64,000 nucleotides of DNA from Lytechinus pictus (lineage: Eukaryota; Echinodermata; Echinoidea; Temnopleuroida; Toxopneustidae), in assembly GCF_037042905.1 (NCBI RefSeq), contig NC_087256.1:26679501-26743500 (forward strand), read 5' to 3'. The stretch's first letter is position 1. Every line of letters begins with the position of its first letter. Positions 12,501-22,000 of the stretch are shown piece by piece. The position numbers and the translations under genes were made by a program. Below the pieces are notes generated by a model, which saw only the letters and a program-made list of their open reading frames with translations, did not search any database and was not told the origin of the DNA.

Positions 12501-15052
12501 GGATTTGAAAAGTCCGACAGATTACCTATACTTTAAAAAAAGGAATGACATCCAGAATTCAAGTGCAAAGCGCCAGTAGATTTATGTTGAAGTTAGACCT
12601 AGAACAGGGACGTTGAACCTTTATAATCATGAAAAAGATGGTAGTTTTATAAATAAAACATGGAAGTCTAATTTTGTTTTAGTGTTAATATTCAGATCTT
12701 CAAACTTGACATTTTCCTATCCCCTTCATCATTCTCTCTCTCTCTCTCTCCCTTTCCCCATTTTCGTTCTCCCTTCTTTTCTTCTCTCCCTTTCCCTTCC
12801 CTTTTTCGCTTTTCCTTTCCCTTCTTTTCTTTCCTTTCTCCCTCCCCTACTCTTTTCTCGCTCTTTCCATTTTTTCTTTCCCTCTCCCTTCCCCTCTTCC
12901 TTTCCTTTGTTTTCTTTCTATTTTATGGTCTCCTTTTCCCTCTCTCTCCTCTACCTTTCCCCCTCCCTTGATCTGTCTTTTCTTGTCTCTCTTTCCCTTT
13001 CCCGCCCCCTCCATTCCCTTTCTCGCTTTTCCTTTCCCTTCTTTTCTTTCCTTTCTCCCTCCCCTACTGTTTTCTCGCTCTTTCCATTTTTCTTTTCCCC
13101 TCCCTTCCCCTCTTCTTTCCCCTCTTCCTTTCCTTTGTTTTCTTTCTATTTTATGGTCTCCTTTTCCCTCTCTCTCCTCTACCTTTCCCCCTCCCCTTTT
13201 CCTTTCCCTTTCCCTCTCCTTTTTTGTGCAAACATTAACACGAAAATCTTGCTTCCTACACACACACACACAAACGCCCGCAATCTAACACACGTAATGC
13301 GAAACAATGGGGACATTATCATTTTGTTTATATATATATATATATATACCGGTATATATATATATATATATGTATATTTTCTCAATGAACATTTTCATCT
13401 ATTTAAAGCTTTGAAAATTAATAAACAACGATTCCATAGGCGAAATCTCAATGATCATTAGGAAGGTACTTTACCCATTTTCATTTTATGTCATTGTGAT
13501 TATTCCATACTAAGGCAACATATTTTGGATATAAAAATACGTGAAGGAAATGTCCCTCTTCTGTTTTATACTTTAACAGAAAACATTTTGTTCAACCAAA
13601 TTATGATTTGTATTTCCAAGTTCCATGTAGTATTTTCATTGGAAAATCTCTTAAAGGTCAAGTGCACCCCAGAAAAAAAATGTTTGAATAAATAGAGAAT
13701 TATGAAACAAGACTAACGCTGAAAACTTCATCAAAATCGGATGTAAAATAAGAAAGTTATGACATATTAAAGTTTCGCTTATTTATCACAAAACAGTTAC
13801 ATGCACAACTCATTGATATCTAAATGAGAGAGTCAATAATGTCACTATTTCTCTTTTATTGTTCGAATTATACAATATTTCAATTCTCACGACTTTGAGT
13901 TTGACCAAATAGGACACTCTTTAAGTATATACAGTATATGAGAATGAGATGCAACCTGTTGATTTTTGGTACAATTTCCTATTATGCGCCGACGACTTGA
14001 ATCGAGAATGTTCGATAGGAAAAATTCGCATTTCGATTTTTGTTTGCGTAATTTCCACCGCAGTATGAAGGATGACTAAGGACGGACCGAGCGAAGTATC
14101 CTGGTTGAGATTTGGAGGTAAGCGATAAAAACACCTTTATCAATAATTTCTAATTCATTTTAAAAATGAACTAAATCATACGATCAAGATTAACATAGTG
14201 GAAAAATATTGAAAGATTTGGCGTTTCATAGTCCCTCACATTCGTGTGATGAATGTAAACGTCAAAATGCACTATGAAATCACATGCGTTGTGCGAGGTT
14301 AGTATACTAACCTCTCATGTTGTGTGAGTGATCCAAAGCTTACTTCATGTAAAATGTAGATAAATTTCAAATTTTTAAATAAGAATAAAAAACTTATTGC
14401 AAGTGCCGTGCCAGCGGTTATCCTGTGCACGGCGGCGGTAATGTACCCATAGGTAGGTGCATGATGACTGGACACAAGTCAAACTCAAGTCAAAGACAAA
14501 TGTCTTCACAAACATGACAAACTCAGAAAGACAAATAAGTCTCTTTTTTCTCTCAATGTCAATGAACGTCACAAAGACAACATGCAGCAAATTCATTCAC
14601 TGACATGATTGACAAAATATGACAATTGGTCGGAATTTTGACCATGACCATGTTGACTGTCAGTGACAGTGTCATGATTGACAAGAATCAATTTTAATTT
14701 TTAATTACCCAATTGGAGAAAATTCTAGATTAAATACAGCTCCACATCCATCTGTTGATTCTGATGAAATATTCACCGGGGTGAGATGGTAGTACAATCT
14801 ACTTTGGATCTGATCTTGGATTCGCCTATTTGCATTCCCACACAATTTCACACAGCCTAAGTTGGACCCCGTCGCCGAGGTAGACGGGCGGGGGACTCGG
14901 CCCTTCTGGTCACTTTGAATTGCCGCTGATTTCTGCAGGGGCAGTGCAAGCTGACGTCGGCGAACCCACATCATTGTAGATAAGTGTTCGTTTGACTCGT
15001 TGCCTTCATGCCGGACAACGAAACACTTCGGCATCCCTTGCCGTTCAGCCAT
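6550..15052 (-). CDS. DCAF10: DCAF10 (WDR32) orthologue, WD40 substrate receptor of CUL4-DDB1
   Basis: Five exons on the minus strand: 15052-14709, 9655-9542, 9171-8974, 8165-7784 and 6963-6550 (TAA at 6552-6550). All junctions are GT/AG and phases match, giving 483 aa. WD40 repeats run from residue ~100 (GAVFNLEFSP) through LFDPISAKLI and SDDKTIALWDIR to the last repeat GYIKELSISPDGRI...SRFSPTQCLLVSG. WDIR (172-175) is the WDxR signature by which DCAF proteins dock on DDB1. Order and motifs follow human DCAF10, including the poorly conserved acidic insert between the middle and C-terminal repeats (exon 4). The N-terminal leader (~95 aa) lacks the long proline-rich stretch of the human protein. 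The ATG at 15052 is chosen because an in-frame TAA lies 18-21 bases upstream. By family knowledge it recruits substrates for ubiquitination. Intron 1 is 5 kb and full of repeats. Confidence 0.93.
7267..7426. mobile_element. Palindromic MITE, family F (GCGTTTCATGAAAGGACTTGTC), copy 1
   Basis: Lies in DCAF10 intron 4. Ends are GTGTTTCATCAAC and CCTTTCATGAAACGC; inside are TCCGACAAGTTGTCAGATC and its inverted partner. It carries GTTACTATGGTAAC at 7349-7362. Confidence 0.75.
8229..8471 (+). mobile_element. tRNA-derived SINE
   Basis: Lies in DCAF10 intron 3, antisense to the gene. The head has a pol III A box (GAGGCTCAGTGG, ~8234) and B box (GGGTTTGATCC, ~8275). The body runs through GAGTCATACCAAAG and the 3' region contains GCAGGGCCCACTGGTAGAG and GAAGTGGCTACCCTGG, ending in (ATT)n/T. 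The tail matches the 3' end of the LINE at 48640. Confidence 0.85.
10491..10834. repeat. Left arm of a 350-bp inverted repeat pair in DCAF10 intron 1
   Basis: The reverse complement of 13975-14330 with minor indels and substitutions. It contains a perfect 26-base palindrome (10505-10530, core GGTTAGTATACTAACC). In DCAF10 orientation it carries GATTTGGAG|GTAAGCG, a consensus donor at 10706-10705. Confidence 0.9.
10834..11550. repeat. Inner imperfect fold-back
   Basis: Bases ~10834-10995 pair with ~11378-11550. Shared words include ATATCGCGCGCCCTCT, CAGCAGTACA and GCTGATGGCG. The loop (10996-11377) has no recognised content. It abuts the left arm of the larger inverted repeat. Confidence 0.75.
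11551..12720. other. DCAF10 intron 1 middle, no gene seen
   Basis: AT-rich, with (TA)n at 11828-11852 and loosely repeated AATGCGAGCG...GAGCT words at 12070-12470, like the GCGAGC repeats at 44640 and 58985. Confidence 0.6.
12725..13240. repeat. Polypyrimidine tract with an internal ~165-bp direct duplication
   Basis: About 500 bases of almost pure C/T on the plus strand. Bases ~12803-12968 recur at ~13018-13196. Long open frames on both strands here are low-complexity artefacts. A (CA)n and a (TA)n palindrome follow at 13258-13275 and 13329-13370. Confidence 0.9.
13655..13915. mobile_element. Family A element, left part only
   Basis: TTAA plus AGGTCAAGTGCACCCC, then the family-A interior (CATCAAAATCGGATG, AAACAGTTACATGCAC). 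The right half is missing. Confidence 0.7.
13975..14330. repeat. Right arm of the 350-bp inverted repeat pair
   Basis: Inverted partner of 10491-10834. It keeps the 20-base palindrome at 14295-14314 and the GATTTGGAG|GTAAGCG donor-like word (GT at 14118-14119), now on the plus strand. Confidence 0.9.
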
Positions 15053-16207
15053 GTAAGAAAATTTTCTTAATTACTAGGCAAAAGAGCACATTCCATGTGG
15101 CAGAGTTGGTATGCAAATCACACGATTCCAAATCGACGTCACTGATCAGAGATTCGCCATCTCTGAATGAAGTTGAAGATAGCGAAAAATTAGGATACAC
15201 TTGTATGTAGATCCGAAGAAAGGATTGCGTGTCCAATTTGAAGAATATCCCCAAATTGACGTCAAGTTGATGCCAAGAAAATGAGAAAAGTCAAAGAAAA
15301 ATTGACGATCACACCAAGCGTAATGATATATATAGTAAAATTGATTCTTTTTATATGTCGTATGTATTTGGAATTTTGGCGGCAAAATTTCGACATTTCA
15401 AGAATATGAATAAATAATTAATTCGAAGAATAACGAACTGAGAGCCTTTTCAAATTTGTGTTATTTGGTTTGGAGCATGTCGGAAGGAGGATTTCAGAAA
15501 ATTATAAGTGTTGTAAAGATAACGAGTATGACAGAAATATATATAACCAACGGAAGAGTGTAAAAGTAGACTCCTTGATAGACAAGTCCACCCACAACAA
15601 AAAGTTGGTTTGAATAAAAAGACAAAAATCAAACACTATAAGCATAACGCTGAAAATTTCATCAAAATCATTGGGAGATAAGAAAGCCACGACAGTTTAA
15701 AGTTTGGCAAAACATTCATAATTACCCAGGACCAAAATCCAGTTGAAACCAATTAGAGCAAAACCAATTGAAACCAGTTGGCCAACTGGTTTCAATAGGG
15801 AAATTGGAACAACTGGTTCCAATTAAAACCAGTTGCCAATTGGTTCCAGTTAGAAACCAATTAGGCAACTGCATCTCGGTTGGTTCCAGTTGTTCCAATT
15901 TCCCTATTAAAACCAGTTGAATCCAATTGGAGGCAACTGGTTTCAATTGGTTCCAGGAGTTGAAACCAATTGGAGGCAACTGGTTCCAGTTGAAACCAGT
16001 TGGGACATCCAGTTGGAATGAACTTAATTAGTTACAAATTAATTAGCATTTGCACTAAATACCAAAGTAAAGGGCATTGCTAAATGACTCTCATATATAC
16101 ATTTACATATGTGTGTGTATTTGAGTTTTGTCAGACGTGTATCAATCAGATATGATTTTTTACGTCTGGGACCGACCTTTAAGGTCACCATCCGAAAGAC
16201 GTGACCA

Positions 16208-16368
16208 GGGGGGCGTTTCATGAAAGGACTTGTCAGACGTTTTATCCGACAAGTCCCATTTTATCCGACAGTTACCATAGGGACAAGGCCTCTCAGCCAA
16301 TCAAAATCATGGAAAGATGTCAGATCTGACAACTTGTCGGATGAAAATATTGATGAAACGCTCTCCAG
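16208..16368. mobile_element. Family F MITE, copy 2
   Basis: GGGCGTTTCATGAAAGGAC to GATGAAACGCTCTCC, with GACTTGTC/GACAAGTC inner repeats and GTTACCATAGGGAC at 16271-16284. Confidence 0.8.
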
Positions 16369-16455
16369 GGCTCGAACCCGTCGAACCTCTGCATCAATTT
16401 GTAACTTCCCCGCAGCTTGGATTACAGGCGCACGCCACAACGCCACAACGCCCAC
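16369..16455 (-). pseudogene. 7SL (SRP) RNA Alu-domain-like fragment
   Basis: On the minus strand GTGGCGTGCGCCTGTAATCC is followed by AAGCTGCGGGGAAG and GGGTTCGAGCCCTGG. This parallels the 5' Alu domain of SRP RNA (GGUGGCGCGUGCCUGUAGUCCCAGCU). Only ~85 bases are present, without the S domain, so it is a retro-pseudogene or SINE head, not a working SRP RNA gene. A tRNA-type B box (GGGTTCGAGCCC) at its end leaves a tRNA origin open. Confidence 0.45.
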
Positions 16456-17613
16456 ACGGAGGAGCCCCGAATATATGTATTTGTATTTGATGTAATTTGG
16501 TAACAGTTAGTGGTGTGCTAATTATCTTTTAATCAGTTTTAATTATCTATAATATTAATGAACATGGTTTTCACTGCTAAGTATTCGAAACATTTACCTT
16601 AAAAAAGTGTGGCACTTGAGAATGAAAAGAAATGAATAGATACATTGTAAATGATGATGAATCACATAAAACATTAATCTGTACACATGTTTTGGCAGAT
16701 GATATGCAAATCAACTGGTTCTCAATTGGATCCAGTTGGGTAAGTGGAAAATTTCCAATTGGAAACCAATTGGAAGTCATTTCCCAACTGGATCCAGTTA
16801 GGATTTCCAGGCCTAATTTCCAGTTACCCAACTGGTTCCAGTTAGGATTTCTAGTTACCCAACTGGTTCCAGTTAGAAGTCATTTCCAGTTGGAAGAAAT
16901 GTCCAGTTACCCAACTGGTTCCAGTTAGGATTTCCAGTTACCCAACTGGTTCCAGTTAGAAGTCACTAAGCTTCCAGTTGGAAGACATTTCCAGTTACTC
17001 AACTGGCTCCAGTTAGGATTTCAAGTTGCCCGACTGGTTCCAATTGGTTTCAATTGGAAATTGGTATATTCCAGTTAAAACCAATTGAAACCAGTTGAAA
17101 CCAGTTGGAAATCCAACTGGTTTCAATTGGATTTTGGTCCTGTCCTGTGTATTCACATCATGGTCAGTAGGCCTATGTAAATGAGGAGACTGCATGACAT
17201 CATCCAATCACTATTTCTTTCGTATTTTATTACATGAAATATGAATTATTGTAATTTTCTCCTCATGTAATGTGAATTATATCCCTGAACATGATGGAAT
17301 TGCCATTGTTTTAACATTCTGTGGTTCAAACAAGAGGGTCCTTATTGTCAAATCCGTAAAAATTGAATTATTACATAATTCAAACAATAACTGAAAAAAG
17401 AAATAATGTGTGAGCTACGTCATCGATTCTCATTTGCATATCACTGAGTTGTGCATATAATGTTTTGTGAAAAATAAGCAAAACTTTCATATGTCATAGC
17501 TTTCTTAGTTTAGGCCTACATCCGATTTTTCATAAAATTTTCACGGTTATGCTTCTTCGATTATTCTCTATTGATTAAAATCAACTTTCTTATGGGGTGA
17601 ACTTGACCTTTAA

Positions 17614-18033
17614 CTAACTGTTTGAGATCTTGCCTTCGGGAAGAAGGTTGGGTTCGATAGGTATACTCTGGCTCATTCGTCCCATTTTCTGTTCGGTTGT
17701 TAAACCAAATCGAAAAAGCATGAGCCGCGATAGTATTGTGCAATATAGATGAGTTAGATACATCTTTGAAATACTTTAGAACATCCTTTTTTTAACTGGT
17801 ATGTACAAATGCATCACACACTTGGATTGTTTAATAAAAAAAATTGGATTCATGAATGGCACAACACATGTTCTTCAGTTTCCTTAATTCGGATTTCTGT
17901 TGTAACTTTTTCATGAAACGGGGCCCCAGGTCCACTGGCTACGCACCCTCGCATGGTGTCATGGTGGTAGATTGGCAACGAGTCAGAGCAGACAGAAATG
18001 AGCAGCTAGTTTTAATTATCCAAGTGTAAAACG
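17614..18033. other. Intergenic, no gene seen
   Basis: Unique-looking AT-rich DNA. A short repeat end (CATGAAACGGGGCCCCAGG) lies near 17911. Confidence 0.6.
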
Positions 18034-18045
18034 TGCGCATGCGCA
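18034..18045. promoter_or_regulatory. NRF1-type palindrome TGCGCATGCGCA, likely promoter of the secreted-protein gene
   Basis: An exact match to the NRF1 consensus, a hallmark of CpG-type metazoan promoters. It lies about 1 kb upstream of the first coding exon. The following ~320 bases (18050-18370) are locally GC-richer than the flanks, contain no obvious transposon, and include GCAG|GTGAAG near 18291 as a possible donor. A good acceptor (TTATACAG) at 18997-18998 precedes the ATG exon, so a non-coding first exon is plausible. Confidence 0.5.
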
Positions 18046-18049
18046 AGTC

Positions 18050-18370
18050 ACTGTAGGCTGCTAGCATGATCCCGTGATCTCATTCCACTGTTTACATTCT
18101 TCATTCATATTCGCATTCCTACAGACTACAGTAAGAACTCTCAAGCCCAGCTCACAGGAGATAGCAACTGAAGTACTGTCTGTGCTGTAGCTGTTTCACC
18201 AAACCGGGCTGCACCAGTAGAGCTGAACTGAGGCCAGTGCCGGTCGACGAAGCGAAGGCAAAGCTGAGCTGAGGCTGAGCTGAAGCAGGTGAAGTACCGA
18301 CCGTCACTACGAGTACGACTCGGGAGGAGTAGTACTAGTGTAGCCTACGGGGTGAACGTGGGCACAGCCG
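18050..18370 (+). other. Probable promoter-proximal / non-coding first-exon region
   Basis: A unique, GC-richer segment just downstream of the NRF1 site, with repeated GAGCTGA-like words at 18220-18290. No open frame is convincing. It best fits a 5' untranslated exon of the gene whose ATG is at 19052; exon limits cannot be fixed from the sequence alone. Confidence 0.4.
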
Positions 18371-19051
18371 CCACAGCTGTCACAAATTTTGAATGCTTTT
18401 GTTTGTCCAGGTTTACTCAAACTTTCATTGATATTTTCAGTTTTAATTTTTTTCTTTCTGAATCATAAGTGCAATAATGCATAATTTCACACATCATGAT
18501 TTATCTTTATTTTTTATTTTTTGACAGATGATTTAATTTGATCTAAAGTAAAATTCTGATTCTGAAATCAAAATAATTGTACTTTTGTAGCACATACTGT
18601 ACAAAACCCAATGAGGCAACAGCATTCAGACATTCATTTATCTAAAATTGTTTGCAAAATGAGTAATCCGGATTGAAGTAGTGAGAATTACATTGAAGCG
18701 TTGCATGTCACACTTCAGTTCAATGATCACAGCGATCGATATATGGAAATATATGCATTATTGTATTGCATGCATGATATCGATTCTTGATAAAAATTAC
18801 AGGCTGTAGCTGCAGCTAGAACAAAAGCTAAACTTTTCTCTTTGATATATGAAAAATCCTTATAAAATCCATTTGATTCATGATAGCCACATATGGGATT
18901 TTTTTTCTTATTTTCAATCATTCATAGTTCATTTTCTCATTTTACAGCTCTGCTGCTGTTACTTCATTTTTGTCCTCTCTCTATCTTGTCTTATACAGAT
19001 TTGAACTTTTTAAATTTGAAATTTTGGGGTAGAGTCTAAGATTGAAGAGAT

Positions 19052-22000
19052 ATGGTGTTATCAAAGAGATTCCTGTTTGTTACTTTGGTTTGTGGACTTG
19101 GCTTGGTCCTTTCCTGTCAACCTCCAGATTGTGACAGACCAGATTGTGGAACATGTGGTAAGCCAAGGATTTTAAGCCTCTGCTATTTATGTTTTTTTTA
19201 ACCAAGCCTATCGCCCCCCCCTGTAAAAATAAAAATACTACTAGTAGTACTACTACTACTAATAATAATAATAATAAAGAAATAAATAAATTAATAAAAA
19301 TAAATAAATAAAAAAATTAAATTAATAAATAAATAAATGAATAAAACTAATAAATGTGTTAGTCACTATTCCAGTTTTAATCACATTATATGAATGTGTT
19401 TGTCATCTAGGGCTAGTGTTTGTTCTAAAATATGAAATAAAAACATATTTAAGTTGATTTGCAATTTTACATGGAAATCAAGTTGGATTACGATTTTCAC
19501 CTAAAGGAAAATAATTGAAATTATTGTTCATTCTAAATTTCATTTAAGTATTTATGAAGCAAGGTATATGGGCTGGAAAAGTAAGGATATAATCCTTGTT
19601 TGGAGCTTTCCAATTGTCTATTACACACCTCAGAATAGCTTCTCAATCCGTTGTTCATTACGAACGCCATATTTACTATTATGATTCATATTGTGTCTCC
19701 TGTACCAAATCTTATTCTTGTACACAGTTATATAGTACAGAGATGAATGGTATGGTATGGTATTTATTAAATCATGCATCGCAGTTGCAAAGACTGAATT
19801 GCACATGGATATACCATATTAAAAAAAATATACAGTCTCATAAAAGTGGAATTATTTAGTTATTTATTTATTAAAAAGTACACGTATATCACAGAATGAA
19901 TGCAATAAATTAAACAACATACTACTGCATATTATGATATTAAAGAAGAAACACATCATTCTCGATTATTTATGATGAATTTTTCACTAAAACATTGGTT
20001 GTGATACTTTATCATATTTCTTCAGGAAATGCATGCTGTACACTGGAGCTTGTTTTCAGTAAGTATCTTGTTTTCAATTTAAGAAGCAAAATCTCCCTCT
20101 AACACTAAAAGGATGTCTTTTGCATTCTCTTTATTATGAGGGGGGGGGGGGTGGAGAGACACACATACACATGTATATGCAGACAGAGAGAAATGGTGGC
20201 AATTCTCAAAATATAAAAATTTGTCATTTGAAACAGCATAACCAACTATTATATGAAGTGATACCCACATCATGTTGGTTGTTTTGACCCCATTTTTTGT
20301 GGCCATTTTCTTTTTCAGGAAGTAAGATGATAACTTTGTATCTGATCTGTTTATTCTTTTTACAGCTGCACCGAGTGAAAAGGTGTTTGATGCGTATGTT
20401 GATGGACTGAAAAGAGGTAAGGTTTCATGGTACTATTTTCTTTAGATTTAGGCTGAGTTTTAAGTACAATGCTGTATGCTTAATACCAACCAGTAGTTTA
20501 AACTGGTCTGCTGTTGTATCAACTATCCGTGTAGCGTGATACAAAGACCACTCTTGTTTTGCTTATGTAAGCTTGGTCTAAAGCAGCCCTGTTTAATCTC
20601 CTGGGTTCCGTAACACAAAGGTTAGCGATTAATATAATCATACGCCTAATTGATGGTACATTGTTGTCAATGCAATCAATCGTTGAAAAGTGTAAACGGT
20701 CATAACTAATCTTAAGGTGGTTTCAGACCGCCTCGAAGTTCGTCAGTTCCAGGTATTTTCTGATCGGGAAATTTACCCGATCAGAAAATACCAGGTAATA
20801 TTGGCAATGTGAAAGCAAATTACGCGTAATATCCCTGAAAGAAAATACCCACTAAATAGAAGGTACTTGGCAAAATTACGAGAATTTTCGCTGGGATTTT
20901 TTCCAAGGTCGCAGGTATTTTGGCAATGGGAAAGCAATTTACGGGAACTTTTAGCCCAGCGTGTAGTTGGCCGGGCACGGGTGCCGAGGGTGGCTGCTGA
21001 GCTAGTGGTTTTGAATCTCGCGCCTTGTCTGATTATGAGACCATACTGCGCAAGCTCCTAACTTCAGGAATAATATCCCGAAGGGTATGTTTCGGGGCAG
21101 TGTGAATGCAGGAATAATTAATGGGTAATTTTTAGCCTAAAAAGGTTCTCGTAATTTAACGGGGATTCTTGTGATCGAGGCGGTTTGAAACCACCTTTTG
21201 TGTTATGTCCCCAGATGGCCTATTCTCACTTAGTGAATATTAAGGCTTGATTGTTTGAGGATTTTTTCTTTCTTTTTAGGTGGTGATGATGGCCGCTACA
21301 CCTTTATTGGTTCAGATGACCTCAGGAAGTACAAGGTCAAGGCTGATTTCATTCTACAGGTACTGTATTTGTTTTCATGCATTGCTTTTTTTTATAATAC
21401 CAGACAATCTGTTTGAGAAACAGATCAGAAACCAATTGCAAAATTGCAGCAGATTACAAGGAATCCTGGTCTCATGACCATCACCTACATAGCACACAAG
21501 ACACACTCACACTGAAAGTACCCCCCACACAGGACGAAAGCAACACTATTTTTTTATATCAGCCCCAAAACTATGGAACAACCTTCCATTTGACATTAGG
21601 AATTCATCAATTAGGCAGTCAATGAATGGGTTTATTCCGTCATGATACACATATAGACGTAAAGACGAAGGTGGGGGGCATTGAGGCGCATTATGAACGT
21701 GAAATTGATTGCAATAAGCCAGCTCGGAGTTCGATTCTGGGCATGATCAGAAGAAGGTCATTTGTACTAAAGTGACATAGCTGTTTTAATTTTTAATGAG
21801 ATAAGCACCAACTTTGATGTCTTGATTATTCATATATTCTTTTGGGATTTTCATTAAAAAACACAACGATGCATCAACTATAGCAACTGGTATTTCACAG
21901 TTGACCAAGAAAATTGTTATAAGATGATAATTCATTCAAAGTAGAAATGCAACAAAACCTTCATAGAGTGTCCATTGTTGTGATATTCTAGTCACTTGGT

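Larger units (their letters stand above)
15727..17142. mobile_element. Minisatellite fold-back element with CAGGACCAAAATCCAGTTG ends
   Basis: Inverted ends CAGGACCAAAATCCAGTTG and CAATTGGATTTTGGTCCTG. Both arms (15727-16015 and 16711-17142) are arrays built from CCAACTGGTTCCAGTT-like words; the right arm has a ~31-base unit (AACTGGTTCCAGTTAGGATT...). The centre (16016-16710) holds a family-F MITE and a 7SL-like piece. No protein is encoded; frames here are repeats. Confidence 0.8.
15581..17609. mobile_element. Family A element split by a large insertion
   Basis: The left part (ACAAGTCCACCC...) ends near 15726. The right part resumes near 17143 (AAATGAGGAGACTG...GGTGAACTTGACCT) with TTAA at 17610-17613. 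The gap is filled by the minisatellite fold-back element. Confidence 0.75.

Noticed and set aside
12613-13461. 282-residue open frame on the plus strand (and 140 residues opposite)
   Set aside because: It coincides with a C/T-only tract; composition is almost all F, S, L and P, with no domain.
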